From Bryoerythrophyllum caledonicum (lineage: Eukaryota; Streptophyta; Bryopsida; Pottiales; Pottiaceae), in NCBI GenBank assembly GCA_963971425.1, contig OZ020518.1:12220190-12284189 (forward strand): 64,000 nucleotides of DNA. Direction: 5' to 3'. A program made the translations under genes and the position numbers. This document shows positions 31,315-41,110 of the stretch, piece by piece. A model generated the notes under the pieces. The model was not told the DNA's origin. It saw only the letters and a program-made list of their open reading frames with translations, and searched no databases. The number at the start of each line of letters is the position of its first letter. The stretch's first letter is position 1.

Positions 31315-32043
31315 GTGCGTAGAGGTGTTGTGGTTGCCCTAACCCATTCTGGACTTTACTTTGCTGGTCGGGCTATGATTGAACGAATTATTCTCAGAGA
31401 CCCTTTGATGGTTCGACTGAGGATTGTGGAATTGTCTGATGCAATGGAAATGCCAATTCCATTCCCAGCTGCTGGCGTTAAAATGCTTCGTGATTGTCTA
31501 GGCCAATCAATATTATGGGAAGTTGCTGACTTGAGACCATACGCTAAAGTCGAAGAGCAGACCTCGTTGACCAAGTCTGTGGAGGCTGAGGATGTCAAGC
31601 TGGTTCAGGAGTTCCTCGATCTGCAAGCTGGCATGGAGGTCGCCCTCCTTGATGACACTGAAAGTCGGAGACAGTGCGCGGCAATCGGAATCATCGTCGA
31701 ATGCTCTTCGAAGGGAACTTGGGAGGGCTTTCTAGTTCCTCACAGCTTTTTCCTTGTCGTTCGGGTTTCTTCGGTGAATCCAAAGTTTGTCCACCATGCA
31801 GCGTACAGTGAGGTTCCAGGAAACAATGAACTCGGAAAATCTATTGGTCATCTCGTCCTCTGGAGTGGCTATCAAATTCTTCTGTTACCATCTGGTACTG
31901 GAAGCAATGCTGGAGATGCTGACGAAGGCGCTATCGGAATTCATCCTGGAGCATCTGACAACCACAAACGGAACAACGCAGTTCCGGAGAACTCAACAAG
32001 CGCTTTGCGTGATACATATCCGGAATGGGTGAAAGTCAGCTAG
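31315..32043 (+). CDS. Putative transposon accessory protein with two DUF8039-like segments (right copy)
   Basis: The frame is open from 31303 without an ATG. The first methionine is at 31375, and a possible splice acceptor (GTGCGTAG) lies just before 31323, so an upstream exon is likely. Two segments share a layout: a small hydrophobic stretch, a V.V..V strand pattern, IP/VP followed by a LG-x(2,3)-IG/QS-x-LW ending (DCLGQSILWEV near residue 65; LGKSIGHLVLWSGYQILLL near 175). That layout recalls DUF8039-type repeats carried by plant transposon proteins, but this is a pattern judgement. It is the first of three plus-strand ORFs in a row, ending 570 bp before the transposase exon, so it may belong to the same element. 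Terminates at TAG 32041-32043. Confidence 0.45.
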   Translation: MRRGVVVALTHSGLYFAGRAMIERIILRDPLMVRLRIVELSDAMEMPIPFPAAGVKMLRDCLGQSILWEVADLRPYAKVEEQTSLTKSVEAEDVKLVQEFLDLQAGMEVALLDDTESRRQCAAIGIIVECSSKGTWEGFLVPHSFFLVVRVSSVNPKFVHHAAYSEVPGNNELGKSIGHLVLWSGYQILLLPSGTGSNAGDADEGAIGIHPGASDNHKRNNAVPENSTSALRDTYPEWVKVS

Positions 32044-32612
32044 GGTTACTCACTTTTGGGCAAAAAAAATATACCTCCAAGTATACCAAAAAACCGTTTT
32101 TGACCCAAATTTATGGGAAAAAAAACTTTTTTTGGAAGAAAAATTTATGTTAGATGGATTACTGTATGTGATGTATCTAATTCAATAAAAATTGAAGCAA
32201 GAAACAACAGTGATCCCTAATTAATGAGCCTTGAATGCTTAGCATGTTTTTTGGCAATAAAAGTAAAAATAAGTTGCCAATCTAAAAGTTCCAATCAAAA
32301 TATATGAACACATTGTGGCGTGGATGCGTCCTAGAAGTTTCAAAGTAATTTACTTTTTAGATCTCTCAAAATCAGTATATTTGTTGTTTGTTTGTATACC
32401 TGTGACAAGTATGTATATCTGAAAGATATACCTAGATTGGCCAAACCGTTAGTCAAAACTAAACTTGCCTATGTGTCCACCCTTTTATTCAAGTTACCTT
32501 CTACATTCCATCAGTAGAACTCAAAGGTTGGTCCTACATTTTCACTTTTCGGCAGTAGAAGGTTTGTAACTAATTCCAAAACCATTTGTGACACTAAATA
32601 TATACCACCTTA
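32044..32612. other. AT-rich intergenic stretch, right arm
   Basis: Mirror of 2649-3217. Poly-A/T runs near 32065-32140 and no ORF of note. Confidence 0.6.
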
Positions 32613-33827
32613 GTGGACTTTCACCCGAATGCTCAGACTCAGACAGTGAAACCAGCTTTGCAGTATATATGTCGAGGTCACGACGATGATGATGAAAACG
32701 ATGGGAGAGGCCACGACGATGATGAAGTCAACGATGGGAGAAGTGGTTCAGGTGAATCTAACTTATACCCGGATCGACCTCTTTGGAGAAATAGATACTG
32801 CCTTCTTCTCGATGGCAGCTTCGCCAATATCGGGCGAGCGATGATCCAAGTGTGTTTGCCTCATGAAGCATGCGACACGAACATTCTTGGCGATACCGAT
32901 GTCGGGGTCATCTTTGTTTCGGAGAATACTAATCTTCAAATGATCACTATGCGGTGGCCGCTGACGCACACACGCCTCGAAGGTGGTCCACTTCTTTCCG
33001 AATGCGTATTATACTGCTCTGAGCATAATCAGTCGCGAAGTGAAGATGATGGCCTTGACGGTGTTCCTAAGGATCGATATCGAGGTGTTCGTCGAGAACT
33101 AAACTCCAAGGACGTTAAGCCGGTCTCGAAGTCGGACCACCTTACGGATCCACAGCAATGTCGTCTCGTTAGCTCCAAGAGCTGTTGTAAGAGAAGATGC
33201 TGTCAGCTCTACCAATGGGAGGAGACCCGCAGGATTCGACAGAAGCTTTACACTTCTTCCTTTGAAGAGCAGCGGCGAACGGCGTACGCTGTTCAGGGCC
33301 AGCTACATCATGTTCCTGGATTCAAGAAGAAGTATATCACTGTCTCGGGAGTCGATGTCTGTGAAGTTGCATGGTACCTTATTCACGGGGTGTCGCGATC
33401 CGCCTACCACAAGTACAAAGCTGATTCCATAAGCGGTCGCTTGAATGGCTGCCACGGTAACGCTAGCACTGTCCGCCCGAGGCCACAAACAATTCAAGCT
33501 CAAGGAACCATCTCGAGCATTATCAACGATAGTGCAGATCAGATGCCAAACGAGTTTCGTCAAATCGGAAACAAAAGGGTAGCGCCATTGAAAGTGCTTC
33601 CGGCTTCAATGAATTGGAATCATCTCCGCGACATGGCAAACATGGTATGCTCTCGTCATTCACTGTCCAACTATTGGTCATTCCAGTTGAGACCGCCGCC
33701 GTATCGTGCTGTATCCACTTTAGTGGTGTCACATTTCAGCCAGGACTTTGTTGAGTCGTCGGTTGGCCGCCGACGATGTTGCTTGTGGCATAATTTGATT
33801 GTATGTTCACCGACTGTTTCAGGTTAA
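32613..33827 (+). CDS. Transposon-encoded protein, N-terminal exon (right copy)
   Basis: This 404-codon frame starts with a run of Asp-rich repeats (GHDDDDENDGR-like) and has no ATG before residue 77. Around residues 195-300 it carries CCKRRCCQLY, a helical FEEQRRTAYAV segment, VCEVAWYLIHGVSRSAYHKYK and HGN, then ADQMPNEFRQIGNKRV and VLPASMNWNH. From memory this order is typical of the N-terminal region of a large transposase-like family in algae, mosses and oomycetes, ahead of a DDE core starting at a hydrophobic-D-KM motif. That motif is found just downstream (33823 onward). The last ~50 codons after about 33640 look non-coding, so a splice donor probably lies there, with the acceptor at 33822/33823. 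Confidence 0.55.
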   Translation: MDFHPNAQTQTVKPALQYICRGHDDDDENDGRGHDDDEVNDGRSGSGESNLYPDRPLWRNRYCLLLDGSFANIGRAMIQVCLPHEACDTNILGDTDVGVIFVSENTNLQMITMRWPLTHTRLEGGPLLSECVLYCSEHNQSRSEDDGLDGVPKDRYRGVRRELNSKDVKPVSKSDHLTDPQQCRLVSSKSCCKRRCCQLYQWEETRRIRQKLYTSSFEEQRRTAYAVQGQLHHVPGFKKKYITVSGVDVCEVAWYLIHGVSRSAYHKYKADSISGRLNGCHGNASTVRPRPQTIQAQGTISSIINDSADQMPNEFRQIGNKRVAPLKVLPASMNWNHLRDMANMVCSRHSLSNYWSFQLRPPPYRAVSTLVVSHFSQDFVESSVGRRRCCLWHNLIVCSPTVSG

Positions 33828-35493
33828 TGATAAATGCTCCGCTTCTCCGATTTTACAGTCAGCGGTCAGTCGGATGAAGAAGAGTTTCTTTAGGAATGTC
33901 AAGGTGAAGGCTGTGGGGAGCAACTTCTCCAGGTGCACTGGGTGTAACTTCCTTGTGGAGGTCATTGCAAAATATCCATGCGGGTCTGACGAGTGGCAAG
34001 CTCTTACGGATGACAGAAACTGCCATCTTAACTATCAAAGTGCATGTAAAAACGTGTATTCTGGATGGACAGCCCAGTCCATACAGTACCCATCAGAGTT
34101 CCTTTGTATAATATACGATAAGATGAATACCTCAAAGACGGCCATCCCAAGAATGCAAAGGATAACCAAGGCCACCGCTGGACTTGGACAGATCCTGATA
34201 TCATGTACTGGTATGCTAATCCATGGCCACGACGGCTACAAGTATGAGGACCTCATCAACCCGGACGTGGAGATGGTCTTCCGCTTCCTCAACCCTATCT
34301 TTCACCCGGAGAAGCCAAAGAGGGTGGTGGCGAAGGTGGCCAGCCTTTTCATCGGATCGCTGAAAGGTTGGATACAGGTGAATTGGGCAGCTCTGGTCCG
34401 GGACCAGGTCAACAAAATGGCCACCAACATCCGGCAGCTGAAGAAGTCATCCTCCGCCCTTTCGACCTTTACAGGCCACTTCTATCACCACTTTAGGGCA
34501 CTAACGGAAGAAGAGGCGGTGGATTACCAGGTTCTGGAGGTAGTTCATGATCTCGGAGGGGATGAAGAAGAGGATCCGACGGATGGTGGCCGGCTGTTGG
34601 ACGAAGACGAGTCGGAGGAGGAGACGCACCTCGTCACTCCCCCGTCCCGGAAACGGAGCCGTTCCATCCCGCACGAGAAGGAGCCAACCAAGGAGCCGGC
34701 CGGAACTCAGCCTCCAAGCAAGAAGAAGGCACCAATGGAGGAATTAACCGGGGACCGGACGAACCAACCTTCGACTATCTCCTATTCCTGCATACCCCTG
34801 ACGGCAGTACCGCAAATCTCCGGCCACCCTCGTGCAGACGTCCAGGAGCTAAGCAACCATCTCTTACGAAGGGTTGAAGCAATCGATGAAATCAACATCG
34901 GCCTGACGGAGGAGGTGGAGCAGCTCCGGGAGGGACTTCAAGCGAAGAACCTGCAGGAGGTATTGGCCCAAATCAAGCGGCTGATGACTGAGGACGACAC
35001 GGCCATGACCATCGAGATAAATCTCAAGAAGGTGACCACCCTCAACCTCAAGCTACAGAAGGAGCTCCGGGTGACTCGCGAGGACCACCGGCATTCGATG
35101 GATCTCCGGAAGAATGCCAAGGAAGAGTACGACAAAGCGGTCCGGTCATTGAAAGACGTACGGGCTGCATTGACCTTTCCGGCGGACACGGTGAGCCGGG
35201 CACTGCTGTTTGATCAGGGCTTGGAAACGAAATCAGCCCTGACCAAGACACAGATTATCCTGTTCTTGCTCCAGCATGGTCTCAAGATGGAGAAGACTTG
35301 GGGGCAGATGCGGGAGCTAGTAGCCCGATTGGCAACCGTTTCACTAGCAATAGGACGACCCCCACCATCTGCCGGCACTGGTAGGTCATCGATAAACCTC
35401 TCTCCCGACAGGAAACGGTCACCGGGTACCGCAACGGCGACTACCCCGACCATTTCGCGAAGCACCCGGAAGGCACCTCAAAAACTCAAGTAG
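33823..35493 (+). CDS. Chimeric ORF: transposase core fragment fused in frame to family-2 coiled-coil protein
   Basis: The frame opens at 33799, but a pyrimidine tract ending in CAG makes 33823 the likely exon start. Residues up to about 34230 continue the transposase: a cysteine-rich segment (CTGC, CGSDEW), HLNYQSAC, then EFLCIIYDKM with a candidate catalytic Asp, KTAIPRMQ, and GMLIHGH. After HGH the frame switches to family 2: IFHPEKPKRV, VNWAALV, FYHHF, an acidic segment, a KKKAP-rich basic stretch, then coiled coil and an FPADTV-LLFDQGL segment shared with 43084-44157. Stop TAG at 35491-35493. The family-2 middle domain weakly recalls the putative plant transposon protein domain (PF20167). 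The DDE core is truncated, so transposase activity is not expected. Confidence 0.6.
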   Translation, partial: VNDKCSASPILQSAVSRMKKSFFRNVKVKAVGSNFSRCTGCNFLVEVIAKYPCGSDEWQALTDDRNCHLNYQSACKNVYSGWTAQSIQYPSEFLCIIYDKMNTSKTAIPRMQRITKATAGLGQILISCTGMLIHGHDGYKYEDLINPDVEMVFRFLNPIFHPEKPKRVVAKVASLFIGSLKGWIQVNWAALVRDQVNKMATNIRQLKKSSSALSTFTGHFYHHFRALTEEEAVDYQVLEVVHDLGGDEEEDPTDGGRLLDEDESEEETHLVTPPSRKRSRSIPHEKEPTKEPAGTQPPSKKKAPMEELTGDRTNQPSTISYSCIPLTAVPQISGHPRADVQELSNHLLRRVEAIDEINIGLTEEVEQLREGLQAKNLQEVLAQIKRLMTEDDTAMTIEINLKKVTTLNLKLQKELRVTREDHRHSMDLRKNAKEEYDKAVRSLKDVRAALTFPADTVSRALLFDQGLETKSALTKTQIILFLLQHGLKMEKTWGQMRELVARLATVSLAIGRPPPSAGTGRSSINLSPDRKRSPGTATATTPTISRSTRKAPQKLK

Positions 35494-35514
35494 GACTTTT
35501 AAGAGTAGGGGTGT

Positions 35515-36226
35515 TGCAGGTTGTAGGGAAGGATTCCTTCGGATAGCACTAAACTACGTCTAAATGCTTCCAAAGTGTCTGCCCAGAGTTCGTTCCCATA
35601 GAGACCTATCGTTTCTGAATGATTCTAACTTAAACCTTCCAATTATATGTATCCAATTTCCGGATTCTGCACTTTCACCTACTAGCTCTTTCCGGAATGT
35701 TCCGGACAAGGTTCTATTGCGGGAGCCGGTTTGTTTCCGGACTGCAGACACGAAGGGGTTGGACACTTTTACCCCGTTATACTAGATAGCTCCGGCCTTT
35801 TTAATCGAGTGGCCGGAAGCCCACTGATCCTGTCGGTTTAAGTGGCTGGATTCCCCACTATCCAGTGACTTAGAGTGGCCGGACTGCCCACTGTTCCTAC
35901 CCCGTTTTCCTCCGCCGGTAGTTGATTGTATAGCCGGATTCTCCCTCACATCACCCAGACGTCCGGTCCGGGTGCGGTCACGCAGGGTTTCACCAACTAC
36001 AACGACATTCCAGTGTTTGCAATCTGGTCTCGTTCGGCTCGCGGTATCTACTTGAGCTAAGGTTCCTTCTAGATCGCTAGCTACAGGCTTTTTCCTCAGT
36101 CTACAGGGGAGACTCCGGCTTCAAACGTAATCCGGGTTGCAACACTCAGTCCGTACCCAAGAGATCACCAGCTCTGCGCTCGCAATGCCTCTCTATCCCC
36201 CTCGTGGCTACCTCCGGATCCCAGAG
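35515..36226 (+). repeat. Dispersed ~700-bp non-coding repeat, copy 1
   Basis: Begins TGTTGCAGGTTGTAGGGAAG and ends around CTACCTCCGGATCCCAGA. Matches 37083-37797 at high identity throughout and 49940-50870 more loosely. It follows the chimeric ORF by about 20 bp. No ORF. The TG start would fit an LTR-like end, but I see no matching CA end with a target duplication. Confidence 0.7.
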
Positions 36227-36245
36227 AGTACTGTCGCGGTACAGG

Positions 36246-37082
36246 TTGACAACTATTCACATCTTAACATAAAAGATACCCTAAGGTAATCGATCCCACA
36301 GGGACCCTCCGAAAACAACCAAAACAACAAATATGTCTCATAATACTATGTAATACTATACATACCAACCATGGCAAACAACAAGACAAGAAGAGAAAGT
36401 TAGACTATCGTCCTATGGTTATACACAAGGTAAAAGGAGAGATTGAGGGAAAACTTTGCGGACCACTAGTTCCCGGACATACACTTTCCGGACATACACT
36501 TCCCGGACGTACATCTCTCGGACGACACTTCCCGGACGTACACTTCCCGGACGTACACTTCCCGGACGTACCCCTCGCAAACAACACTTCCCGGCCATAC
36601 ACTTCCCGGACGTACCCGTCGCGGACAACACTTCCCAGGCATACACTTCCCGGACGTACACGTCCCGGACGTACCCCTCGCTCCTACGTGGGTTAGTTCT
36701 GTTTACAGTTATTTACCATATTTACCTCCAAGATACTTACGTATCCGGAGAAGGTGTTTAACCACGGACAAAGCCATGGGGGGGTTGTTTAACCACGGAC
36801 AAAGCAAATACACATAACAAGCAGTCCAGAGAGGGCCCAAGGACTTTCCTCTTATACTGCTGCACACACACTAAAATCCAAACACAAGTAGGTGTCTACC
36901 TAACTAAAAACGATGCCATATCTGCAGCTGCAAGCGGTGGCCGCCATTCCTCACCTACCACACCGAAAAAGAGCGGTGCCCACTAAGATGGCGACATTCA
37001 CTACCCATGACGGTGCAAACACCGCCCCACTAACCCACGTGCCAAGTCAGCAAGGCCTACACCACTAATATGGCAACACAAA
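36246..37082 (+). repeat. Dispersed repeat B, copy 1, with internal minisatellite
   Basis: Starts at the ATTCACATCTTAACA block and runs to ATGGCAACACAAAGT just before the next repeat. The same ends occur at 53485-55072 around a longer interior. The block 36803-37082 matches 54805-55072 closely. No gene. Confidence 0.65.
36465..36690 (+). repeat. 15-bp minisatellite (CACTTCCCGGACGTA)
   Basis: About 14 imperfect units of 15 bp at 36465-36690, with some units reading CCCCTCGCAAACAA. It occupies the same place in repeat B as the unrelated minisatellite at 53726-53945. Confidence 0.85.
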
Positions 37083-37797
37083 GTGTTGCAAGTCGTAGGG
37101 AAGGATTCCTCCGGATAGCACTAAATTACGCCTAAATGCTCCCAAAGTGTCCGCCCAAAGTTTGTTCCCACAGAGACCTATCGTTTTTGAATGATTCTAC
37201 CCTAAACCTTGAAGTTTCACGTGTCCTATTTCCGGGTTCTGCACTTTCTCACCCCAGCTCCTTCCGGATTATTCCGGAAGGTTTACGATAGCGAGATCCG
37301 GCGTATTTCCGGACTGCAGACACGAAGAGGTTAGACACTTTTACCCCTTTATACTAGATAGCTCCGGCCTTTTTAATCGAGTGGCCGGAAGCCCACTGAT
37401 CCTGTCGGTTTAAGTGGCTGGATTCCCCACTGTCCTATACTTAGAGTGGCCGGACGGCCCACCGTTCCTACCCCGTTTTCTCCGCTGGTAGTTGATTTTG
37501 CAACCGGATTCTCCCTCACATCACCCAGACGTCCGATCCGGATGCGGTCACGCAGGGATTCGCCAACTACAACGACATTCCGGTGATTGTAATCCGGTCT
37601 CGTTCGGCTCGTGGTATTTACTTAAGCTAAGGTTCCTTCTAGACCGCTAGCTACAGGCTTTTTCCTCAATCTACAGGGGGGACTTCCGGTTCAATCCGTA
37701 GTCCGGGTTTTGGCGATCAGCCCGTACCCTCGAGATCACCAGCTCCTCGCTCGCAATGCCTCTCTATCCCCCTCGTGGCTACCTCCGGATCCCAGAA
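37083..37797 (+). repeat. Dispersed ~700-bp non-coding repeat, copy 2
   Basis: Direct repeat of 35515-36226, from TGTTGCAAGTCGTAGGGAAG to CTCCGGATCCCAGA, after which the two diverge. Followed at 38130-38340 by a block also found near 51080-51400. Confidence 0.7.
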
Positions 37798-38600
37798 ATT
37801 ACCAGGCCTTGCCCTGGATTCGTCTCCAGCGCCTCCAGGTGATCTCCTGCAGCAAATCCCAACCGGACACCTCCAACGCTTCACCCTCGCTTGTTAAACC
37901 AAAAGATACACGACTACGTAGACCAGAAAGGATCTGTTCTCTCATGCAAAGACCGCACACTCAAGTTCACACACAGAACTTTCTTTACTCAAGCGGTAGT
38001 GTCCGCAGCAAAAAAAAGTTAGATAAGAAAGAGGGGGCCTTGAGCACCTCCCTCTTAAATACTACCTACCTTTCTAAACTAATCCTATCCTAAAGGAACA
38101 AAGATCAAATCCCCCCCAGCCACGCGTCACTATTTGACTGCAGTCCGAGATTCCCGGATCTCAGATCCGAAATTCGCGGAAGATATTTCTTCCGGACAGA
38201 TCAGAGATTTCTGGAGGCTTTGCCCTTCCGGAGATATCTACATCTGAAGTTTCGGTTAGATAGCCGGGTGCAACTGTGAGCCCCATCGTTAATCGCTATC
38301 TTAACCGCTTACCTAGAAGGTTCTATTCTACGGAGTGGGTTTACTTTTCTTCCGGGCGCTCCGCCGAGGGCTGACCTTTGCCGTTGTTACGGCCGGTCGG
38401 GGTGTAGATGGTGGCGTGCCTGCTCCCTGGTCGGCGGCCGGTGTCAGGGCAGGGACGGTCGGTGGCGGAACTTCTCGACCTTGGGCTCCCCCGGTGGCCG
38501 GTTCGGTCGGAACGGCTGGTGGAGGGGTCCGGACCTTGGTAGTCCGCTTCTTCTTACTTCCGGACGGACTGGCGGTTGGCTCCTTAGAAACAGGTGGGCT
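37798..38600. other. Non-coding repeat-derived stretch
   Basis: No supported gene. It contains the 38130-38340 block (GGTGCAACTGTGAGCCCCATCGTTAATCGC region) shared with about 51080-51370. It leads into the 3' end of the minus-strand family-2 copy. Confidence 0.5.
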
Positions 38601-38621
38601 CGGTGCTTGAGTGGGGGCTGT

Positions 38622-39969
38622 TCAGGGCGGTGACGGAGACCCGAAGAGGATCTGGACAGGCTCCACTTGTACAACCTTGCCGGACCTAAGAGATAGGCCA
38701 CTTTGCCATTTACAGACTAGATTGGGGCTTGGAGTACCGTCAACCGACGGATGTCGCGGTGCCCTGCCTGCTTCAGGCCCGGTCTGAGTTCCGGACGTCC
38801 CTGTCGCTTCAGTTGACGGCAACTCCGGCTCTTTCTCTTTGCTCGCTTTGGAACCCATCGGTGTCATATTCCGGACCAGCAACCGCATGTTTTCCCAAGT
38901 ATCCCTCATGGTCTTCTCCTGGTCCATGAGGAAATGGATGATTTGCCCCCGGGTCATCTTTTCCTCGGCCTCCAAGCCCAAGGTGTAGATTATTGCCCGA
39001 TGCACTGTGTCCAGGGGGAAGTCCAGAGCCATTCGGACCTGTTCCAGAGCCTTCCCGGACGCGGACGCCCTTGCTTCGGCTTCTCCTATCGCGAGGTTGG
39101 CTGCCTCGAGTTTTGCATCCTTCTTCAGCACTTGGGACCACAGCCGAGAACTGTTGTCGATAATTTCCCTCTGCTGTTTCCGTTCTGCATGCAGCCGTTT
39201 TTCCATCTCCTTTAGCTCCTTCATCCGCTCCGTCTACGCCTCGGGCTCCTTGGTTCCGACCTCCTCTATTAGAGACAACAACAAGGTATTGCGCTCCCGG
39301 AGTTTGTCATCCAGGACCCGGGCACGCCATACTATTTGTTAGCAAAGTTCCGTCACGTCATCGGTAACCCGCCCGGTTAACTTGATAGGAGTGGGCATCA
39401 CTTCTCATAGTTCGCGAACTTCCGGAGCCCTGGGGGACGGAGGCGCGGCCGGTAGTTCTTCCGGTGGTGTTGGGACTTGGGTGGACCGGTTTTCCCGAGG
39501 GAGGCTCACGGATGGCTGTTTCAATTCCGTGCCCGGTTCCGGTTCTGGCACTTCCTCTGTCTCCGGCTCCGACTCAGATCCGGAGGACACGGTCCTCTTT
39601 CGTTTCGTCCTTAGGATTAGCGTCCTTGACAAAGCAAGACCTCAAGAACTCTTCGTTCTTCTCTGCCACCTTACGACCTTCCTTCCGGAACTTGTAAGTT
39701 TCCTGCTAGGATTGTACTAACCATTCGTCCGAGTGGGCTCGAAGGCTCTTCGCGTACTGGTTCGGTGGCTTCCCCACTAATTCGGTCAGGAGTGCCTCAC
39801 TCTGATATGCCCAGGATACTCCCAGCAGTCCTTCACACTCCATGATCTTGAGGTAGCTTTCAAAAACTCTCTGGTCCTTAGGGTTAGTGTGAAACTCCGG
39901 CAGTACCTTCTGTGGCGCGATGGTGCCCACGGCCGGTTCCTTCCCCTTGTTTACCTTCCTTCCCGCCAT
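38622..39969 (-). pseudogene. Family-2 coiled-coil protein, internally deleted copy
   Basis: Pieces in order on the minus strand are as follows. From the ATG ending at 39969, 87 codons (MAGRKVNKGKEPAV..., with VSWAYQSEALLTEL resembling the N-terminal LLEFCWSFSIESTVQEL of the intact copies). Then an acidic segment at 39632-39405 in another frame (SGSESEPETEEVPEPEP). Then 39224-38622, which holds the coiled coil and the FPLDTVHRAIIYTLGL segment matching the other copies. The central IFHPEKP/LYHHF domain is absent, and stops and frame changes separate the pieces. A decayed, internally deleted relative of 43084-44994 is the best reading. Confidence 0.6.
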
Positions 39970-39989
39970 CCTTCTCGACCGGTCTGTTA

Positions 39990-41100
39990 GCTTCCGCTTC
40001 GCAATGGCTCCGGTTGACCTGCACGCACTGTCCTTACCACAAACCCTCTCGTTCTACTAATAACCTACAGCAGTGCGATAGAAAAGGAAGGAGGGAAGAC
40101 GGGGCGGTGGTAGAGAAAAGAGCGAAGAATACAATACGTGCGAAGGGGGGTAAAACAAAAGGAGAGGAGTGTGAGCCGCAAAAACGGCTTATGATGACGA
40201 ATAGACCGCACATCGATTGTGTTAGGTCTAACTAGTAGTTAAAGTGGGTAATCTAAGTAGATTAACCCATGATTTTTGATCAAAATGGCTAAGTAGCCTT
40301 TCCATTCACTAACTCCTCAAATGGGAGCCTTTTATGGCAACCACGGATTTTATTAAGTTAACAAAAAAATAATTAGGAAGGAAAAAATGAGGAGAAGATT
40401 AGAAAAAAACAAAAACAATAGAAGAAGAAAAATAAATAGTAGTGGTGGAGAAGATTTTACCTCTTACCGAATCGAGGACCGCCATTAGCCTCGGTGAGGA
40501 AATCACGGAAAAAAATTAGAAGAAGAAGAATGATGGTGAGGAGAAAAAGAAAAGAGTGAGGCTTTAAAAGCCCACTAAAAAAAATAGTCAAAATGGGTCA
40601 AAATGACTTGGGTTTTACCCCCACCAATTACTAATTAAATTAGACATAACCCCACGCAACGGGAATTTAAGTTAGGTGGAGTAAGTAGATTTAGCATCCT
40701 TGAAATAGTTAGATTGTTCACTTATTGTCGATCATGCACACATCATGTGGCATGATGTTAAATTATTAGTAAAGGATTCTTATGTTAGTGAATGCGCCCC
40801 CCTTGTGTTGCAAGGGTGGCTAGTGAACTATTAGCTTGTTAGTTATCATTTGTTTAGTGTGCCCACCCAAAAATGGGTTGTGAACGTCGAAAGGAACGAC
40901 CATGGGAACGAAGTAGGGAGCAAGGGCCTTGGGGTTACCCCCTTGGAGGTCGTTCATTCGAACCGTGGGAGTTAGGAAATTGGTAGAGAGAGAGCTAGGA
41001 AATGAAGGTTGTGTGAGAGTTAGGAACCGAGAGGTGTGTGGAGAGAGAGAAGAGGTAGGCCTCGGTGTTTCCCCTCGTGTGGGCTAGAGTTTTGAATCAA
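39990..41100. other. Non-coding stretch with purine-rich tract
   Basis: No supported gene. A strongly A/G-rich segment lies at about 40375-40560. The rest is AT-rich without repeats I can follow. Confidence 0.5.
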
Positions 41101-41110
41101 TGATCACGAA

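Larger units (their letters stand above)
21395..35260. repeat. Right arm of the giant inverted repeat
   Basis: Reverse complement of 1-13932. It is 66 bp shorter because array 3 has five fewer and array 1 one fewer 11-bp units. Near-identity suggests a recent duplication, ongoing conversion, or an assembly artefact; the substitutions and unit-length indels argue against a simple duplicated contig. The ORF at the outer end continues past 35260 to 35493. Confidence 0.95.

Noticed and set aside
1-35260. Assigning the palindrome to a sex chromosome
   Set aside because: Large palindromes are known there, but nothing in the sequence (no sex-linked gene) supports it.
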